Part shown: positions 49,021-61,913 of the stretch, in pieces
Layout of the letters: every line of letters starts with the position of its first letter
Position numbering within the stretch: the stretch's first letter is position 1
Origin: Amphirosellinia nigrospora
Taxonomy: Eukaryota; Ascomycota; Sordariomycetes; Xylariales; Xylariaceae
DNA length: 64,000 nt
Direction: 5' to 3'
Assembly (NCBI GenBank): GCA_004123355.1
Contig: SCHM01000003.1
Location: forward strand, 3,243,058 to 3,307,057
Position numbers and translations under genes: made by a program
The notes under the pieces: generated by a model
Seen by the model: the letters and a program-made list of their open reading frames with translations, nothing else
Databases searched by the model: none
What the model was told of the DNA's origin: nothing

Positions 49021-50775
49021 ATGATGTCGTCGACCCTGCGTCTTCCCGATGAGCTTTGGGCCCAGATTGCCTCTAGCGAGATGTTGTCGCGCCATGACTT
49101 AGGCAGAATGCGTTTAGTCTGCAAGCTCTTCGCCGCCCCGCCGCCTCAGTTATGTTTCGTCACGTCCAGATGTCACGCCTCAAAGTGGATAGAGATTCTT
49201 TCGAACATATTGCCGCTAGTGAACATCTTGCTCAGCACGTCCGCGGCCTTGTTTGGCACGAGCTCGATCTCGAAGCCTGGTCGGCGCCTGGCGAAGAAGG
49301 ACAAGTAACTTGGGACCTCGATGCTCTTCCGGATGATGGGTTTGCTCTTATTCAGGAACTCATGGCCAGTGCCGCTTATGACACGAGCCTGTTTTGGTTT
49401 CCTCGGACATCATCCGGAGATTACCAAAACTTCACATCATCGTCTCGGGTCTGGTTTTTTGCAACTTTGGACAAATTTCCCCATCTCACGACCTTTATTT
49501 CCTGTCCCATGCCTCAGGATCGAGTCTTTACTTACAGAGATTACCCGATGACCCCCGACTTGTACAGGAGTACATGCCTAGTCGACCCCCAGACCAATAA
49601 CTCAGGCTTCTTCTCCTACAGTAAGTGATATCTAGTGCTTCGTTTCTTCCCGCATTACCGGTACCAAAAGGTTTCGGGAAGACTGGTATGAGTTCATCTA
49701 GCAAGCAAATACGGTACTGACTAGTCTTGAAGTGCTTGAGGCAATGAATCGTGCTCAATCCAACATCCGAGCCCTGTCCTGGCAAGATGAGAATACTCAT
49801 TTAATAGGACATGGGAACCAACTACTGCCTAAACATATTCCCGGATTCAGCCTCCTAACTACTATACACTTGTGCCCAACTAGCTTCAGCCAGAAACAGT
49901 GCCGTCTAATGGTCCGATGCCTGAAAGCCGCAACAAACTTAGAGCACCTGTCGCTATGCTATGAGAGACGGACCTTTATAATCTATTGTCCGCTAGTTGA
50001 TGGCCTCATAAACTTCTGCGTTTGGCCCAACCTGACCTCAATGGAGGTTTCTGACATGATACCATCACTGTACGGTCTATCTACTTTTCTGAGCACGTGC
50101 ACCAATCTTCGTCACCTGGTTTTTAGAGAGTGCCGAGTTGTTCTTGCCGACCTTGAAAAACTAAGGCAGATATCTCCATGTCAACTCACTTCGATTGTCA
50201 TTACAGCCACGACCTACCGTAACTTGCCAGAAAGCTCCCTTCTAGACTACGTGCACCGGAGGTCTGATGTACTCCTCGATGCAGACGGGAATCCTGTGGA
50301 ATATCTTTATCGCAAGGAAAAGGCTGGCACACTTTCCGCAGACGACCCCGACGATTCCGACGACTCCAGATTTCCGTACATGTACACTGACGATGACGAG
50401 GTGGACGAGGACGGGGAGAACGGCTGCACTCCCACGTTCACCGATGAAGATGCTGACGAGAGCGTATTTCAATACCCACCATACTGGTCCTGGGGCCGAT
50501 TCGGCGAGGACGGCGATCTCTACTACTGGCAAGCAGACGACGCCGACGAAGCGCAGGCTGAGACGACGACCTGGCGCATCAAAATCCGCAAAGGAAAACG
50601 CAAATACGGCGATCCGTTGGAATACTTCTCGGACTGGGACAGCGAGACTGACAACCACAAGGCTAAACCATCACCATATGGCAACGCTTTTGATCGAGAG
50701 CGATTGCACCCAAGCCCAACTATTTCGGGTGCAGAGCCGCCCCCGGGAGCAAAATTGGTACCACGAGAGACTTGA
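49021..50775 (+). CDS. F-box domain protein with acidic C-terminal region
   Basis: This is a probable SCF substrate adaptor of about 547 residues, from the large, fast-evolving F-box families of filamentous fungi. The F-box is at the very N-terminus: STLRLPDELWAQIASSEML then RHDLGRMRLVCKLFAA. The middle is a helical or LRR-like region, with LAQHVRGLVWHELDLEAW, LTTIHLCPTSFSQKQCRLM, AATNLEHLSLCYERRTF and TFLSTCTNLRHLVFRECRVV. The C-terminus is strongly acidic (ADDPDDSDDS and TDDDEVDEDGEN) and then Trp/Tyr-rich (YPPYWSWGRFGEDGDLYYW). Intron 49621-49732 joins SGFFSY to MLEAMN. One frame break near 49138 is explained by one missing base in a C run. The stop at 50773 may be premature, because another frame continues QNWYHERLEFGKAHGHS. 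The start is one of two adjacent ATGs at 49021 and 49024. The target is unknown. Confidence 0.8.
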
Positions 50776-53117
50776 GTTTGGAAAAGCACATGGCCACTCT
50801 CGTTGTTTAGGAGCCAGGCTATCCTACATTTCCTCTCGCCACAAACGCTTTGACAAGTTGCATGCCATAGCTACATCCCGATATTCCACTGCGAGGTGAT
50901 TCGATAGGCTTGCTGCCTCGTCTTAGAATACCACACTGATTGATTCTCTGGATAATGTGTCTGTAGACACATCTAGGATAACAAGATGAGAAGTAGATAG
51001 AGCTGAAGACCTGTTAGACCACCTGAGACGTAGCATAATCATGGCAAAGACTTATCATGAATTTCTTCACGGTTAGGTGACTCTCCCTTTCCATTTATGA
51101 TCCATAGGCAAAAGTAAGGGAAACCTCGTGACATTCCTGAAACGCACACTCGCGGCTCGTGTAAAATATATAAACCCTCCAAAAATTGTGAGGCTGGAGT
51201 CGGGGTAAGAGCCAAAATATGCTGTGTTGTTTACCATCAATACGGTGTCACACTAAGATTAAAGATTCACGGAGCCGATACTCTTAAAGTTATTACGGGT
51301 ACAACATCGACACTATGTAATTACATTACATAAATCTCTTTCTTGTCATTCAAGGGACATTATGCTTTAGTAACTCGCTGCTACCAAGATGTAGATATAT
51401 ATATACCACCAGTGTGAGATCATTGACGATCCTCCCTCCAACAATTACCAACATCAACTCACGTCCGTCAGCTGAAGAGGCGTCCAGTCAACTTTGCAAG
51501 CGCCCCCTCCCCTTACCTTACCATACTAGGCACACCGCGGCCGGTTCAAGATGAAAAGGAAACCGCAAACAAGAACAGGACGGGAAGGGCACTAACCTAG
51601 TGACAAGCCGTCCTCTTGTACATTAATTCCACGACCTCCTGTCGAGACTACCTAGACTTACAATCCTTCCTACTCGACTCGTAACACACACACACCAAAT
51701 GCTATTCTTCCGTGGACTAATCTACCCCCCACTCAACTTCCTTCCATCCTCCCTTCACCACCAAACTTACTCGTGTGATTGCCTATCTAGTCGTTTGATT
51801 GCCTATCTAGGAACATCTCTCCTACCTAGCATCAGCCAATCTTACATACACAATATAGCGACAGACTAATAGATGGGGTGAGAGGGGAGATTTCGAGGAC
51901 ATAGATAGGTAGGCATAGAGGGGGGGAAAGAAGTCTTCTCTAGACTCAAAAATTAATATTTTGCACATATACAAAACTGGTCTCACAGCAACGGCACTCA
52001 AAATATGTAGTCCAATATATTCCCATATTCCCATGGCTTCCATATGTGGAAAGCACAACCACCTGCGCTAGTTGCCCATCAGAGATAGTGTCGGATGTTG
52101 ACTGCAGCGCCACCCACACCTCCAATGAATTTATTAAACCAATATCACACGTTGCTGAATTAATGACTAGTAGTTTTAATTTCATCCGGTGCCGCAAGTT
52201 GTTCATTGCGTATGTCACGACATGATTTTACCAACCCAGCTAAGTATTTTGACATAAATATTACTAGTATCTTCATTATAAACGCTACTTCGGGGCTAAC
52301 TAGGAAATATCCACTTTGTGGACAACCGCGTTTATACTCAAGTATGTACCAGGAGGTGACCCTCTAGCACTAATGATACTCAGTGCTAAGAAGATTCCAG
52401 GAGCAGGACGGTGACAGGGTGAAGACGTTCACCTCAGCAAATGCTTCGTTGCTCGCTTCTCATTAGGTAAGTAGCCCTAGGCTAGGCTAGATTTCCAAGT
52501 ACTAGCTTGGTTCGTGAACACGCTAAACACAACATGACGTAGATAAAATCCGAAGAAACGCTTGCCCAGTCAGGAGTGTAAAAAGATATCGATCGAGATT
52601 GGTCCCGTTTATTCTCCGCTCGTCCTGTGCCAGCTAAGTCCTGCAGGCCACGTAAAATCAAGGCTTGAAGGTAACGAAGCTTATCGCCAACAAAAAGGCT
52701 AGGAGAAGGAACACGGACGAGTCCGACCGCTATCCTCGTATGATCATCTAGCCATCATATATCGCAACACCATAGAAAAGCTCAAAGGCTATGCCATAGA
52801 AAGACATAGAGTGAACCAATGTCGAAAACTTCCATAACCTTTTGGTATGACCATGCAGTGCTAAAGGCTCTATAGGCCTTGAATGTATGTGCTAAAATCC
52901 CGCGTTATTTGCAACAGCCAAACGCCCCCCTACCGACCGCCAGGCTATTCAAGCTGACCGTGTTCGCATGCAAAAACTGCCGCCCTATGCAATGATGCCA
53001 TTGAAAAACAATTTCCTTGCGCACGAGAGAAGAAAATAGAAGACCACCTGTAACAAGTGGATGATGTTGAATGTGTAGGTAACTCGTCGATTTCAGTATC
53101 TCGAGTAGGTGGTTCGA
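50776..53117. other. Intergenic region between convergent genes, no supported gene
   Basis: This is about 2.3 kb between the stops of the second F-box gene and the sck1-like kinase. It is AT-rich with a TATATATA run near 51400. Only short frames without motifs are present. Confidence 0.5.
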
Positions 53118-55879
53118 CTACATATCGAATTGCTGAAAAGGCTCGTCCGTCTGGTGACCGGTCTTAACGATACCACTCATTCGGTTCCCCTTACGAAAGT
53201 CGAGATCTTCTAAATCGTCCCAGTCGTTGTCTTGGTGAGCCGTCTCACCCCTACTATCATTGTCACTCACGCCCTCATCGTCGAATCGTCCTTTCATATG
53301 GTCGTCGAGGGCGCTCTCATCAACGAAAGTGAATCCCTTGAAATTGGCTTGGGTGGTCGGAGATAGCGGTGTCGAGGCAGCATAACCGGCAGCTAGCTGC
53401 TGAGCCCGTTCATTCAGCGAACCGTTCGTGTTAAGAGCGTTGGTGAACTCGGGGTCAAAATACGACACGTCCGTCTCGGACTTCAACTTGGGCTTAAAAG
53501 GAGGCGTTATGAGCTTCTTTGAGAGTGAAACCCAATCAACATCCGCGAAGAATGGATGACGCTTTAACTCCTCTGCATCGTCAATTGCACCCAGGCGGTG
53601 CTTTGGATTTCGATTTAGCAGCCCTTTAACAAAATTCCTGCCTTCCTGAGACAAGGTATCTCGTGGGAAGCGAACTTTGCCAAAGGCAATGTTCTTATAC
53701 ATCTGCTGTGTATCTTCGGCATAGAATGGGCTCCACCCGCAACACATTTCGAAGACTAGGACACCAAGAGACCAGAAGTCCACCATCTTAGTATACCCCG
53801 ACTCATCCAATAACACCTCGGGGGCTAAGTATTCTGTTGTTCCGCAAAATGTATTGGTTGTATCGTTCTTGGTTAGATTCGCTTTAGATAATCCGAAATC
53901 GCACAAAGCTATGTGACCGTTGGCGTCAAGAAGGATATTTTCTGGCTTCAGGTCGCGGTAAACATATCATTATGATGCAGATGCTGGATAGAGAGGATAA
54001 GTTCAGCGATGTAGAACTTAGCCCGCTTTTCGTCAAACCGGCCTTCCTTCTGCAAATGCCAAAAGAGTTCCCCCCAGACATGTAGTCCGTTACCAGAAAG
54101 AGGTCGTTCTGAGTTTGGAATGAGAATTTTAGGCCGACGATGAATGGAGATTCTGAAGTTGCAGTCCGCACTAAAATGTTCCGTTCTCCAACAGTGTGTG
54201 CTACTTCCTTTTTCTGCACTATGACCTTTTTGGACAGGACCTTCATGGCGTAGATACGATTCGTATCCTTTTTTCGCACCTGGTAGACCTGACCAAAGGT
54301 ACCCTTGCCGATGAGTCGCAAAATCTGGAAGTCGTCTGGGCCATAGTGTTTCTTTTCGGTCCTTTGGTATATCGCTTCAACATAAATTTCGCCGGTAGGT
54401 TCTTTATCTATTGTGTGTCGGCATTCCCCTCAAAGAAAACCAGCCCCGCACGGATTCATCTTTGCCAGGGAGGGCTTGGAAATCGACGTGGCCAAGGAAT
54501 TCTTCGCCTGCCGAACCATGATCATATACGGATATATCGACAAGCATGTCCGAATCCACGACATCACTATAAAAAAGGTTAGCGGGTGGCAAAAAAGAGC
54601 AAATTAACAATACGTACAAAATCGCCTCGGCATCCCACTTTGGACTCGTAAAGGATCTTCGCGTTCGATTACGAAAGGCAGTGTAATCCGAGATACTGGT
54701 ATTGCTGCTTTGGCGACTTCTCATTGGAATCGCCATGGGTCGGCCCGAGTCGCTTCCCTGGCGAGATATTGGTATGGCGCCCATGGGAATAGCGGAGCTA
54801 GGGGCGACAACGTCATCCTCGTCTTCAAACGTCCTTGGACCAGGTGAAATGAGTTCATTTCGCTGGAAAACCGCCACAATATATGGGTCCCTGCTCCTCC
54901 GCAGACCGCGTCCTTCCCGGATCTTAATTGTTAGCTTGCCTCTCTGAGGTGGTGCCTGAACACCGCCACTGCGGGACGTAGAGGTGCTTTGTCGGCCATT
55001 GGACTCTGCGCCGTTTCGGCTTAAGTGCGACGATGATCGGTTCTCGGCGGGCGAGGGTTGGGCAATAGAAAGTGCTCTCGTCGGTGTAGGCGGGCCGCTC
55101 TTTGTCGGAGTAGTAAGTGTTAGCTTTCTTAGTCTGTCCATTGTGTCGCGCTGATCAGAAAGAGGTATGACTCGGTCGACCTTAAGGGGTTCAGGGTCCA
55201 AAGGAGAATTGGGTGTAGTTGATGCAGTAATACAGCCACTCGGTTTGGAGACGCAGCTCATGAAGACATTGTTAGTAGTAATGCTGGTGACGGGTGATGC
55301 TAGAGTGGCCCTCCGAAACGTTTGAGTTAAACGACTCGAAACACTCAATGTACTTGTGCTCACAGAGGGTCGAGCTGGCGGACGCATTGGAGGTTCTCGA
55401 CCCGAATCGGCACTCGCATCGCTCAGTTTTTGCCCTCTCTCTGAGGGTGTTTTCGAAGATGGGGGAGTGGGATAGGGGTTGAAAAAAGAAGCTGCTTGTT
55501 GCGAAGGCTGTGCTAGTGCTGGAGGTTCTGCCCTCTCACGTGGCAGCAGAGGCGAGGCCACGGGCTGGTAATCCTTCCTTGCGGCCACGCCCACCGCAGA
55601 TGTTTGTTCTGGCTTTCTTTCTGATTCCTCCTCTTCCTGAGGCGAGGAAGGACACGGTGTTTCAGTGTCTCGTGCTTGGGTGGAGGGACGGAAAGAAAAA
55701 GGCGAAGCTGAAGGGGTGGGACGAACCTGGCCGAAGTAACTCATGATACCAGGCAGTCGTTTGTCCTTGAGGTCAGGTTGGGGCGTAGCGATCCCAGATC
55801 TCGGAGTATCGTAGCCGATCTGGTCTGCATCGTCATCTGCCGGCGAAGCCCTGCGCAGACTGTTAATCTCGGCCATCAT
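53118..55879 (-). CDS. sck1: Sch9/Sck1-like AGC kinase with C2 domain
   Basis: This is an AGC kinase of the Sch9/Sck1 family, a TORC1/PKA-parallel nutrient-signalling kinase, about 904 residues. The N-terminal 315 residues are Ser/Pro-rich (MMAEINSLRR, LPGIMSYFGQVRPTPSASPF). A C2 domain runs from GKLTIKIREGRGLRRSRDPY (about 318) to EFLGHVDFQAL, carrying a 51-base intron (54567-54617). The kinase domain starts LIGKGTFGQVYQV (about 503), with MKVLSKK, DLFLVTDYMSGG, RDLKPEN, CDFGLSKANL, TFCGTTEYLAPEV, RNPKHRLGA and an AGC tail FDPEFTNALN, ending in the hydrophobic motif FKGFTFVDE. The frame changes near 54403, 54072 (one G missing from GGGGGG-GAA before ELFWHLQ) and 53966 (DI-VYRDLKPEN). After restoration the catalytic loop is intact. 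It is the second S6K/Sch9-type kinase within 20 kb. Confidence 0.9.
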
Positions 55880-57023
55880 GAAGTTAAAGGGTGTGGCGAC
55901 GGCAGGCAGAGTGGTTCTATAGTAGGATGATAATACAGAAAAAGAGAGGAAGAAAAAGACAGCAGTAGGAATCGTCAGAAAGATAGGTACAATAGCAGAG
56001 TCATGTTTCGGATGTTAGGGATTTCAAGATGAAGGGAGACGGTATGGGCATCGCGGAGCAGGTCGTATCCCGACTGTACCGATCGCAATGGATGAACACT
56101 TGCAATCACAAATATTCAATGCGAAACATGCTGAGGCACATGGAAAGCTGTGGGATCTGCAGAGAAGCCAGAGATTTCGCGAGCGAGCGATTATTTGTTC
56201 CGCGGGCCCCCATGTTCCTTCATCCAGAAGGGACCCGGTAGTACCCATGGCGCAACCACGCCGCCATGTGGCAGGAGGGAGTGTGGTGGGGCGCAAGGGT
56301 ACTTTTGGAGCTTGCTTTGGGAGCTGGTATCGATCAACCCGAGGGTGGGGTGGTTGTGAAATCAACCCAGCCCATTGGGCTGCTTTTCGGTCCGGGTTCT
56401 GGCGAGTCAGGCCTCGACATCGATACTGCCGAAAAGCATTGCTCTATGGCAAGAGGAGCAGCACGCCGCGCCACGTCTGACCAGTACAAACAGCGGTCAT
56501 GACCGTGCAGCTCTCTAGGCGACAAGTGCTAGCTTTTTGGCGGTAAAACGGACTAAGCCTGCTTTCATGTAGTGAAGTCATCGTCATGACTTAGGGTATC
56601 GCGAGGCCAAGCACACGCTAAGCAGGGAAGCGGTCGATTGTTGAGCGACGACGAAGCCAGACTGGGAAAAGAGGATACAAGACTGATCTTGCTGCTAGGT
56701 GCCCCATGCCTCGTGTCGCTGGGCCACTGTCGTGGCGAGCTGCTACCCGCCGCCCTGCCCTTGACTCGGAATGATGAGCCACAAAGCGCTGCGAAAAAGC
56801 ACTTGTGTCTCTGCATTGACCGTATTGCACCGGCTTCCTCTTCTCGGTAATTGGGGTCCCAACGGGCAAGAGGACCGGCCCCCTCGCCGCCATGACCCAA
56901 GCCCTGAACAAGCCCAAAAGAAAAATTCCAAGGTTACAAACTAGGATGACCAGGGTCTCATCGACGACCAAAGTGGAAGGGGTTTAATGGCTAAATGGAA
57001 GAGATGCAAAGAGTTCCTAGGCT

Positions 57024-57090
57024 TGTGCCTGTGCCTGTGCCTGTGCCTGTGTACGTGCCTGTGTACGTGCCTGTGTACTTGCCTGTGCAC
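57024..57090. repeat. (TGCCTG)n hexamer microsatellite
   Basis: Four perfect TGCCTG units are followed by alternating TGTACG and TGCCTG units to 57090. Both strands stay open across it because of its six-base period, which creates misleading Leu/Cys and Gln/Ala/His frames. Confidence 0.9.
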
Positions 57091-60000
57091 ACAACGCGAA
57101 TGCAACGCTCTGTGGCTTAAGGTGACCAATGTCCGGTGCACAGCAAAACAAAATGGAAAAGGTGTGCAACGAACAGGCTAAGGGCGGGACGCAGGCAGGG
57201 CAGATCGCACACATTGCGCGAGACCAGGCACACGGAGATCGAGGATGGAGGTAGGGAGGTATGGAGGGGTAACGAGGGAGATGAATCACTTCCAACTTAC
57301 TTTGACATCATGGCCTGTGTTGCCCGCCTCAGCAGGTCGAAGCCTCCTCCGAAGTTGCCATGGTCGGTAGTATCCTTCAAGATGTTCCGCCCACGCCAGC
57401 GCGCGGTGATTTGGTGGCGTGAGAGCAGCGTACTCGTGCTTGGTATGGTTCGAATATAGAATTGGTTGTTGTTCCTGACAAGATAGATAGGTAGGTATGC
57501 AAGTTGAGCGAGGAGGGTCTGAGTTTTGTTTGGCGGAGAAGATCGGATGGGGTGGGTAGTGGGGTTAGGGAGGAGATGGTGCTGGCGACAGCGATGATGG
57601 TCGTGGTGGCAGGTTAGGTATGTAGGAGGTAGGTAGTATTAGTGGGGGTTCTTATGTAGAAGTGCATTGGCAGGGTAGGAGGGGTAATCAATAGGTAGAA
57701 GTAACTCTAGGCATGTAATGTAGGTAAAGCAGCTACTGCTAGCTCTTAGCTAGTGGGTGGTGAAGTGTGTGTGATATCGTGGCTACCATTAGACCAGCCA
57801 GTGAATACCAGGTAAAGACAGAGAGCAGAGGGTGGCAAACGGGAAGAAGGTAGCTTGTAAGATTCAAGGGCTCCGCTAGCAAGATTGAAGGCGATGATTG
57901 CTCCCTGGGTTATGAGCCCAAGAGCTGCAGTTTAATAAGAACACGGTACCCAGGTAGATGGGTGGGTTATTTGCGTAGGCGAACGGAGATGGCGAGTGAC
58001 GAGGCCATTGGGTGGCTGTTAGATAGTATAGGTTAAGGTAGGCAAAGTGAATAGTGATTGTTTGACAAACAGGAAATGGTGATTGTTTTGGTATTCAATC
58101 GGAGATGATAGATCAAGTTGAATAAATGAAAAGAAAAAGGAACATGTGATTGCTCAACACTGTGATACCTAGCAGGAAAGGGAAATGGATAAGCTAGGTA
58201 TGGCGACCTACCTATCTAGATCACTATTCACCTACTACACGCTAAGACGATAGGTACTACCATGCCTGTCTGTAGGTTCAAAAGCACCTAAGGTAAATAC
58301 ATACCTCCAGCTGCCTCGTACAACCATTTAAGCCCGCCAGGTACCCTACAGCGAAGGGACTCTCGGCGCCTCCATTAGGTATGTATGTAGCTGTCTGGTG
58401 CAGTGGTGCGTGGAACCAATTAAATGGGTGCACATTGAATAGCACTCTTGCCAGCCAACAATCCATGGACGGACACCTTAAGACATTACACTTCATCATA
58501 AGCTAACGTCTGTAAATGGCTAGGTAAATGAAACTATATCCCCAGCATTCGACAACCGACAGCCAACAGCGACGTTTGTTCCGGTTCCGGACATTCGCTA
58601 TCGAGGGCTATGTCGCCGGCCTATTGGTTCGGCTCGCTCACTCTTCATCAGCTTCAAGATCCAAGATCTGTTAACTCTGGTGGGCTATTACGCAACCAAC
58701 AGTGAATACCTAATAATCGTACCTAATATTGATCACCACCAGAGCCCCTTCTCCTCACGGACAGACGAATGGTCTACCATTAACACGTTGGGGGGATCAA
58801 AAGATATGAAGATAGGGAATGCCTGATGGGGAAAGAAGGGGCGACTGGCACAGGACTGGCGCTCGTCGAGCCAGAGACGAGACACAGTCAGCTCTAGACC
58901 GACAGTTTCTTTTACCAAGCTTGGAACATGGTCTTGGAGGATCCGACGCATACCGATATCATCGCGCATATCCTTCGCAAAGGGACCACAGGGGTGACAT
59001 GCAAAAAGATGTCAGTAGGCGAAGCTCCAAACAGGATCAGTAGAAAATAATCAATCTCTAGTGTACTTAGATCCGGTAGAGTCGTGGGGCCCCCCATATC
59101 GCCTTGTAACCCGACAGATTACAGGTTCAGACCCCAGGCTTAAAAGGAGGCTGACCGCAACAATCAACGTAAGGTATTCTATCGCAGTTTGACGAATGGT
59201 ATGAGGTTTCAAGAAGCTAGCTGGGGTCATGATGAGTGTTGCAATATGCATTGATGATGTGATATTCTGCAGACCTTACACATACGTCTTGCCGCCGTCA
59301 ACCTGCCTTCACCGAGGTTCTGGCAATGGCTAATTTGACCGCCACCGAACGGCGAAATCTGCAGTTCGTAGGTTCGCTCTCTGCTCATCTCCATATTTGA
59401 CAGTTACAAACGAACTTAATACTGTGCTTACATTTCCTCGTCACACATAGTAAGTATCGTAAAGAACAGAACTATGCAGGTGTAAGAGCTTCAAGGCTGA
59501 TTATTTACAAACACATATAGTAGAGCCCTGGGCGCGTTTGTGTATTGAATGTTTTACTTCGATAAATGTTGTTCCTTCTGGCATCCCTGATTATACCCTT
59601 CAACATTGTACGTGGCAACTATGAGTTCAGCTCGTACAAACCTTTCAGCTGATACCTAACTGGGTGAGGAGGCCACGGTCTCAAGACGAGCGAAAGGATG
59701 TGCCGAGCAGGTATGCTTTCAAAGGAATGACCAAGAACGATATATGTAGACAGTTTGTTGTACGTAGGTGGCAGTTTATGAAGTACCGGTATGGTGGCTG
59801 ACAAAATCAGTTACCGCTTCATCCAGCAAGTCCCACCATACCAGCTGTATGCCATATAAAGAAATGAGGAAGTGAAGGACTAAATATAATTAGTGCCGCA
59901 CAAGAGACGATCGCCGAACCACAATCACATGTTGTCTGACGATGAATTTGTAAAGGTGTGAGGTCAAGTTGGACAAGATACGGGCGGTGGTCGTATCTGC

Positions 60001-60579
60001 AAGGTCGCAAAAGAGTGGTTAGGGCTAAGGAGCTCTTGGGTAGCCAACCACAATCGCTACAATACATTGGAGCCTTTGAAGATGACTAAAAGCAGGTAGA
60101 CGCTAGCCTACAGGTTGGTGCCGCCATTCCCATCGACATCGTACCATGGACGGGATGGAGGAGCGTTGCGGGCGCGCAAAGAAACGCCACCCCAGCTAGA
60201 TTGGGGTTGAAAATGCGAGATTAGGTAGTCTAACTTGGCTGGGGATATTCGCCGTAGGTGATACCTAAGCCTTTACCAATCCGGAGAAAAAGGTCAGGTA
60301 GTTATTAGTGTGTAATATCGAGACCCAGACTCCGTTCGTGCTACCCAAGAGCTGAACATTTCCGGGTACCCGCCGCCCAACAGAAAATGTGTCTCAAGAC
60401 GGGTGTAACTGTAAGTTTATATATAGTTGCTCTGGTCTGCTTTACTCTGGTCTGCTGTCGGTTTCGCTCTCCGCATCTCGCCTCCAAGACGCGAATTCCA
60501 GGTCTGCGGGCTGCCAAGGTACGGCATATGCAAACTTCGGATCTGGCATTGCACCACCCTGGGAATCAAGTCTTACCTG

Positions 60580-60598
60580 TGCCTGTGCCTGTGCCATC
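60580..60598. repeat. Short CCTGTG hexamer array
   Basis: Three CCTGTG units stand in tandem, the same unit as at 57024 and 3501. Confidence 0.75.
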
Positions 60599-61335
60599 AG
60601 CTGAAGCAGCAAGTGGGCAGAGAGCACTTTGACACCGCCCAGGGAAGCACGGCATATCTTGGTAGCCGTGTCTCCCAATAGAACACACTAATCTGCATGC
60701 GTTGTAACGAGACGACCTCGAAGGGTGACGGTGATAGTGACGGTGACAGTGACAACGTCACAACCGACCACCCGGCCTCAGCCCGTTGGTGAACCAGCCA
60801 TCCAATCCCAGCGGATAGACGGGCACCTATATCCATCGCGAGGACGGTATGACAACCTAATGGCTATTTAGGATCAATGCGACGACGGGTGGTCTAGGGC
60901 CTCGTACATTTACTGAAAGGAACTGCTTCAGCCTCTTCGGAAATATCCCGCCCGAAGAACGGGGGGAGGGGGTCGAGGTATAGATGTACTTTATTGCAGA
61001 CCCTTGTTGCCATGTGGCCATGGCAGCCTGAGCAGTTTCCGGCCAGACTCATCCATCTTGTATGTGCCAATGGCGCCTCCCGCGCTGATGCATTCCATCC
61101 CGTCCAAGTAGTGCGTAGTTGTACGTACCCCTATTGTAGAGAAATGCACTTTTCATCCCAACGCACCACCATGTAGCCATAGGATTTAGGTGACAATGGA
61201 ATCACTGAGAAGGGGAAACGAGGACGAACCGGATCTAAGCCTGATCCTACCGAAAAGCCACCATCTCATAACCACCCCCCAACCTTGGGTTTATGTACAA
61301 CATGACCGTATACTTAGCACCTTGCAGTGTCTGTG

Positions 61336-61347
61336 CCCCCCCCCCCC
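61336..61347. repeat. Poly-C run of 12
   Basis: An uninterrupted run of 12 C in intergenic DNA, and a useful control for the base losses seen in short C runs elsewhere. Confidence 0.9.
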
Positions 61348-61913
61348 ACTCTTGGGTTGGCGTTGCCTGCAGCCTTCTTGCGGATTCCAGAGCCGTTCTC
61401 CAACATGACACCCGGGCTTTTTATTCGGGAGTCCAAACGAGGGATACATCCATCGCAGCGTACGTGGCTATACGGATGGTGAGCCTTGCAAAGCAATAGA
61501 CCCGGTCCGAATATAGTTATAGGTCTACTCCAACGACGCGCGGTCATGATCCTGAGTTGACAAAACAGGGTTCGTTTAAGCTTTCTTTTTGTTTCTCACT
61601 TGGCCTCCTGGACGCATCATGAAACGCAAGTCGCTAGGTAGTAGATGAGTAGATACCAACTGCCTACTTATGTAAACTGTGGGACACGCTGAATAAGGGC
61701 ATATGCATATCCTCAGTGTCTACTTAATCTAGCATTCGCCACGAATACAGTAGGCGTCTCGCAGATATAGTAAGCCAGCATCCTGTTTTAACTCTAACCC
61801 GATCACACCAAGTTACATCTCCGGTCATCAATAATATCCCCGAATTCTTCTTCGCCCCCTCGACACAACATTCCGCGCAATCGACGGGCGTAGTACAACA
61901 CCTTCCAAGACGA

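Larger units (their letters stand above)
55880..61913. other. Six-kilobase region without a supported gene
   Basis: I find no recognisable coding sequence on either strand. The first 1.5 kb probably contains the promoter and a long 5' leader of the sck1-like kinase. Minus-strand frames at 58733-59251 are open but match nothing I know. The region carries the hexamer array at 57024-57090, scattered TAGGTA words at 57485-57740 and 58196-58215, a second hexamer array at 60580-60598 and a 12-base C run at 61336-61347. Confidence 0.45.

Noticed and set aside
49300-49760. Pseudogene status for the second F-box gene
   Set aside because: Only one break is needed, the splice sites are good and the rest of the frame is intact, so I keep it as a gene.
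57017-57295. Gln/Ala/His- and Leu/Cys-repeat frames over the hexamer array
   Set aside because: They are artefacts of a TGCCTG microsatellite that keeps all frames open.
59065-59140. tRNA-like segment with GGTAGAG, a CTTGTAA loop and GGTTCAGACCCC
   Set aside because: The spacing between the D-loop-like word and the anticodon-like loop is about 14 bases too long, and neither the anticodon stem nor the T stem pairs. I consider it chance or a very degraded tRNA, not a gene.
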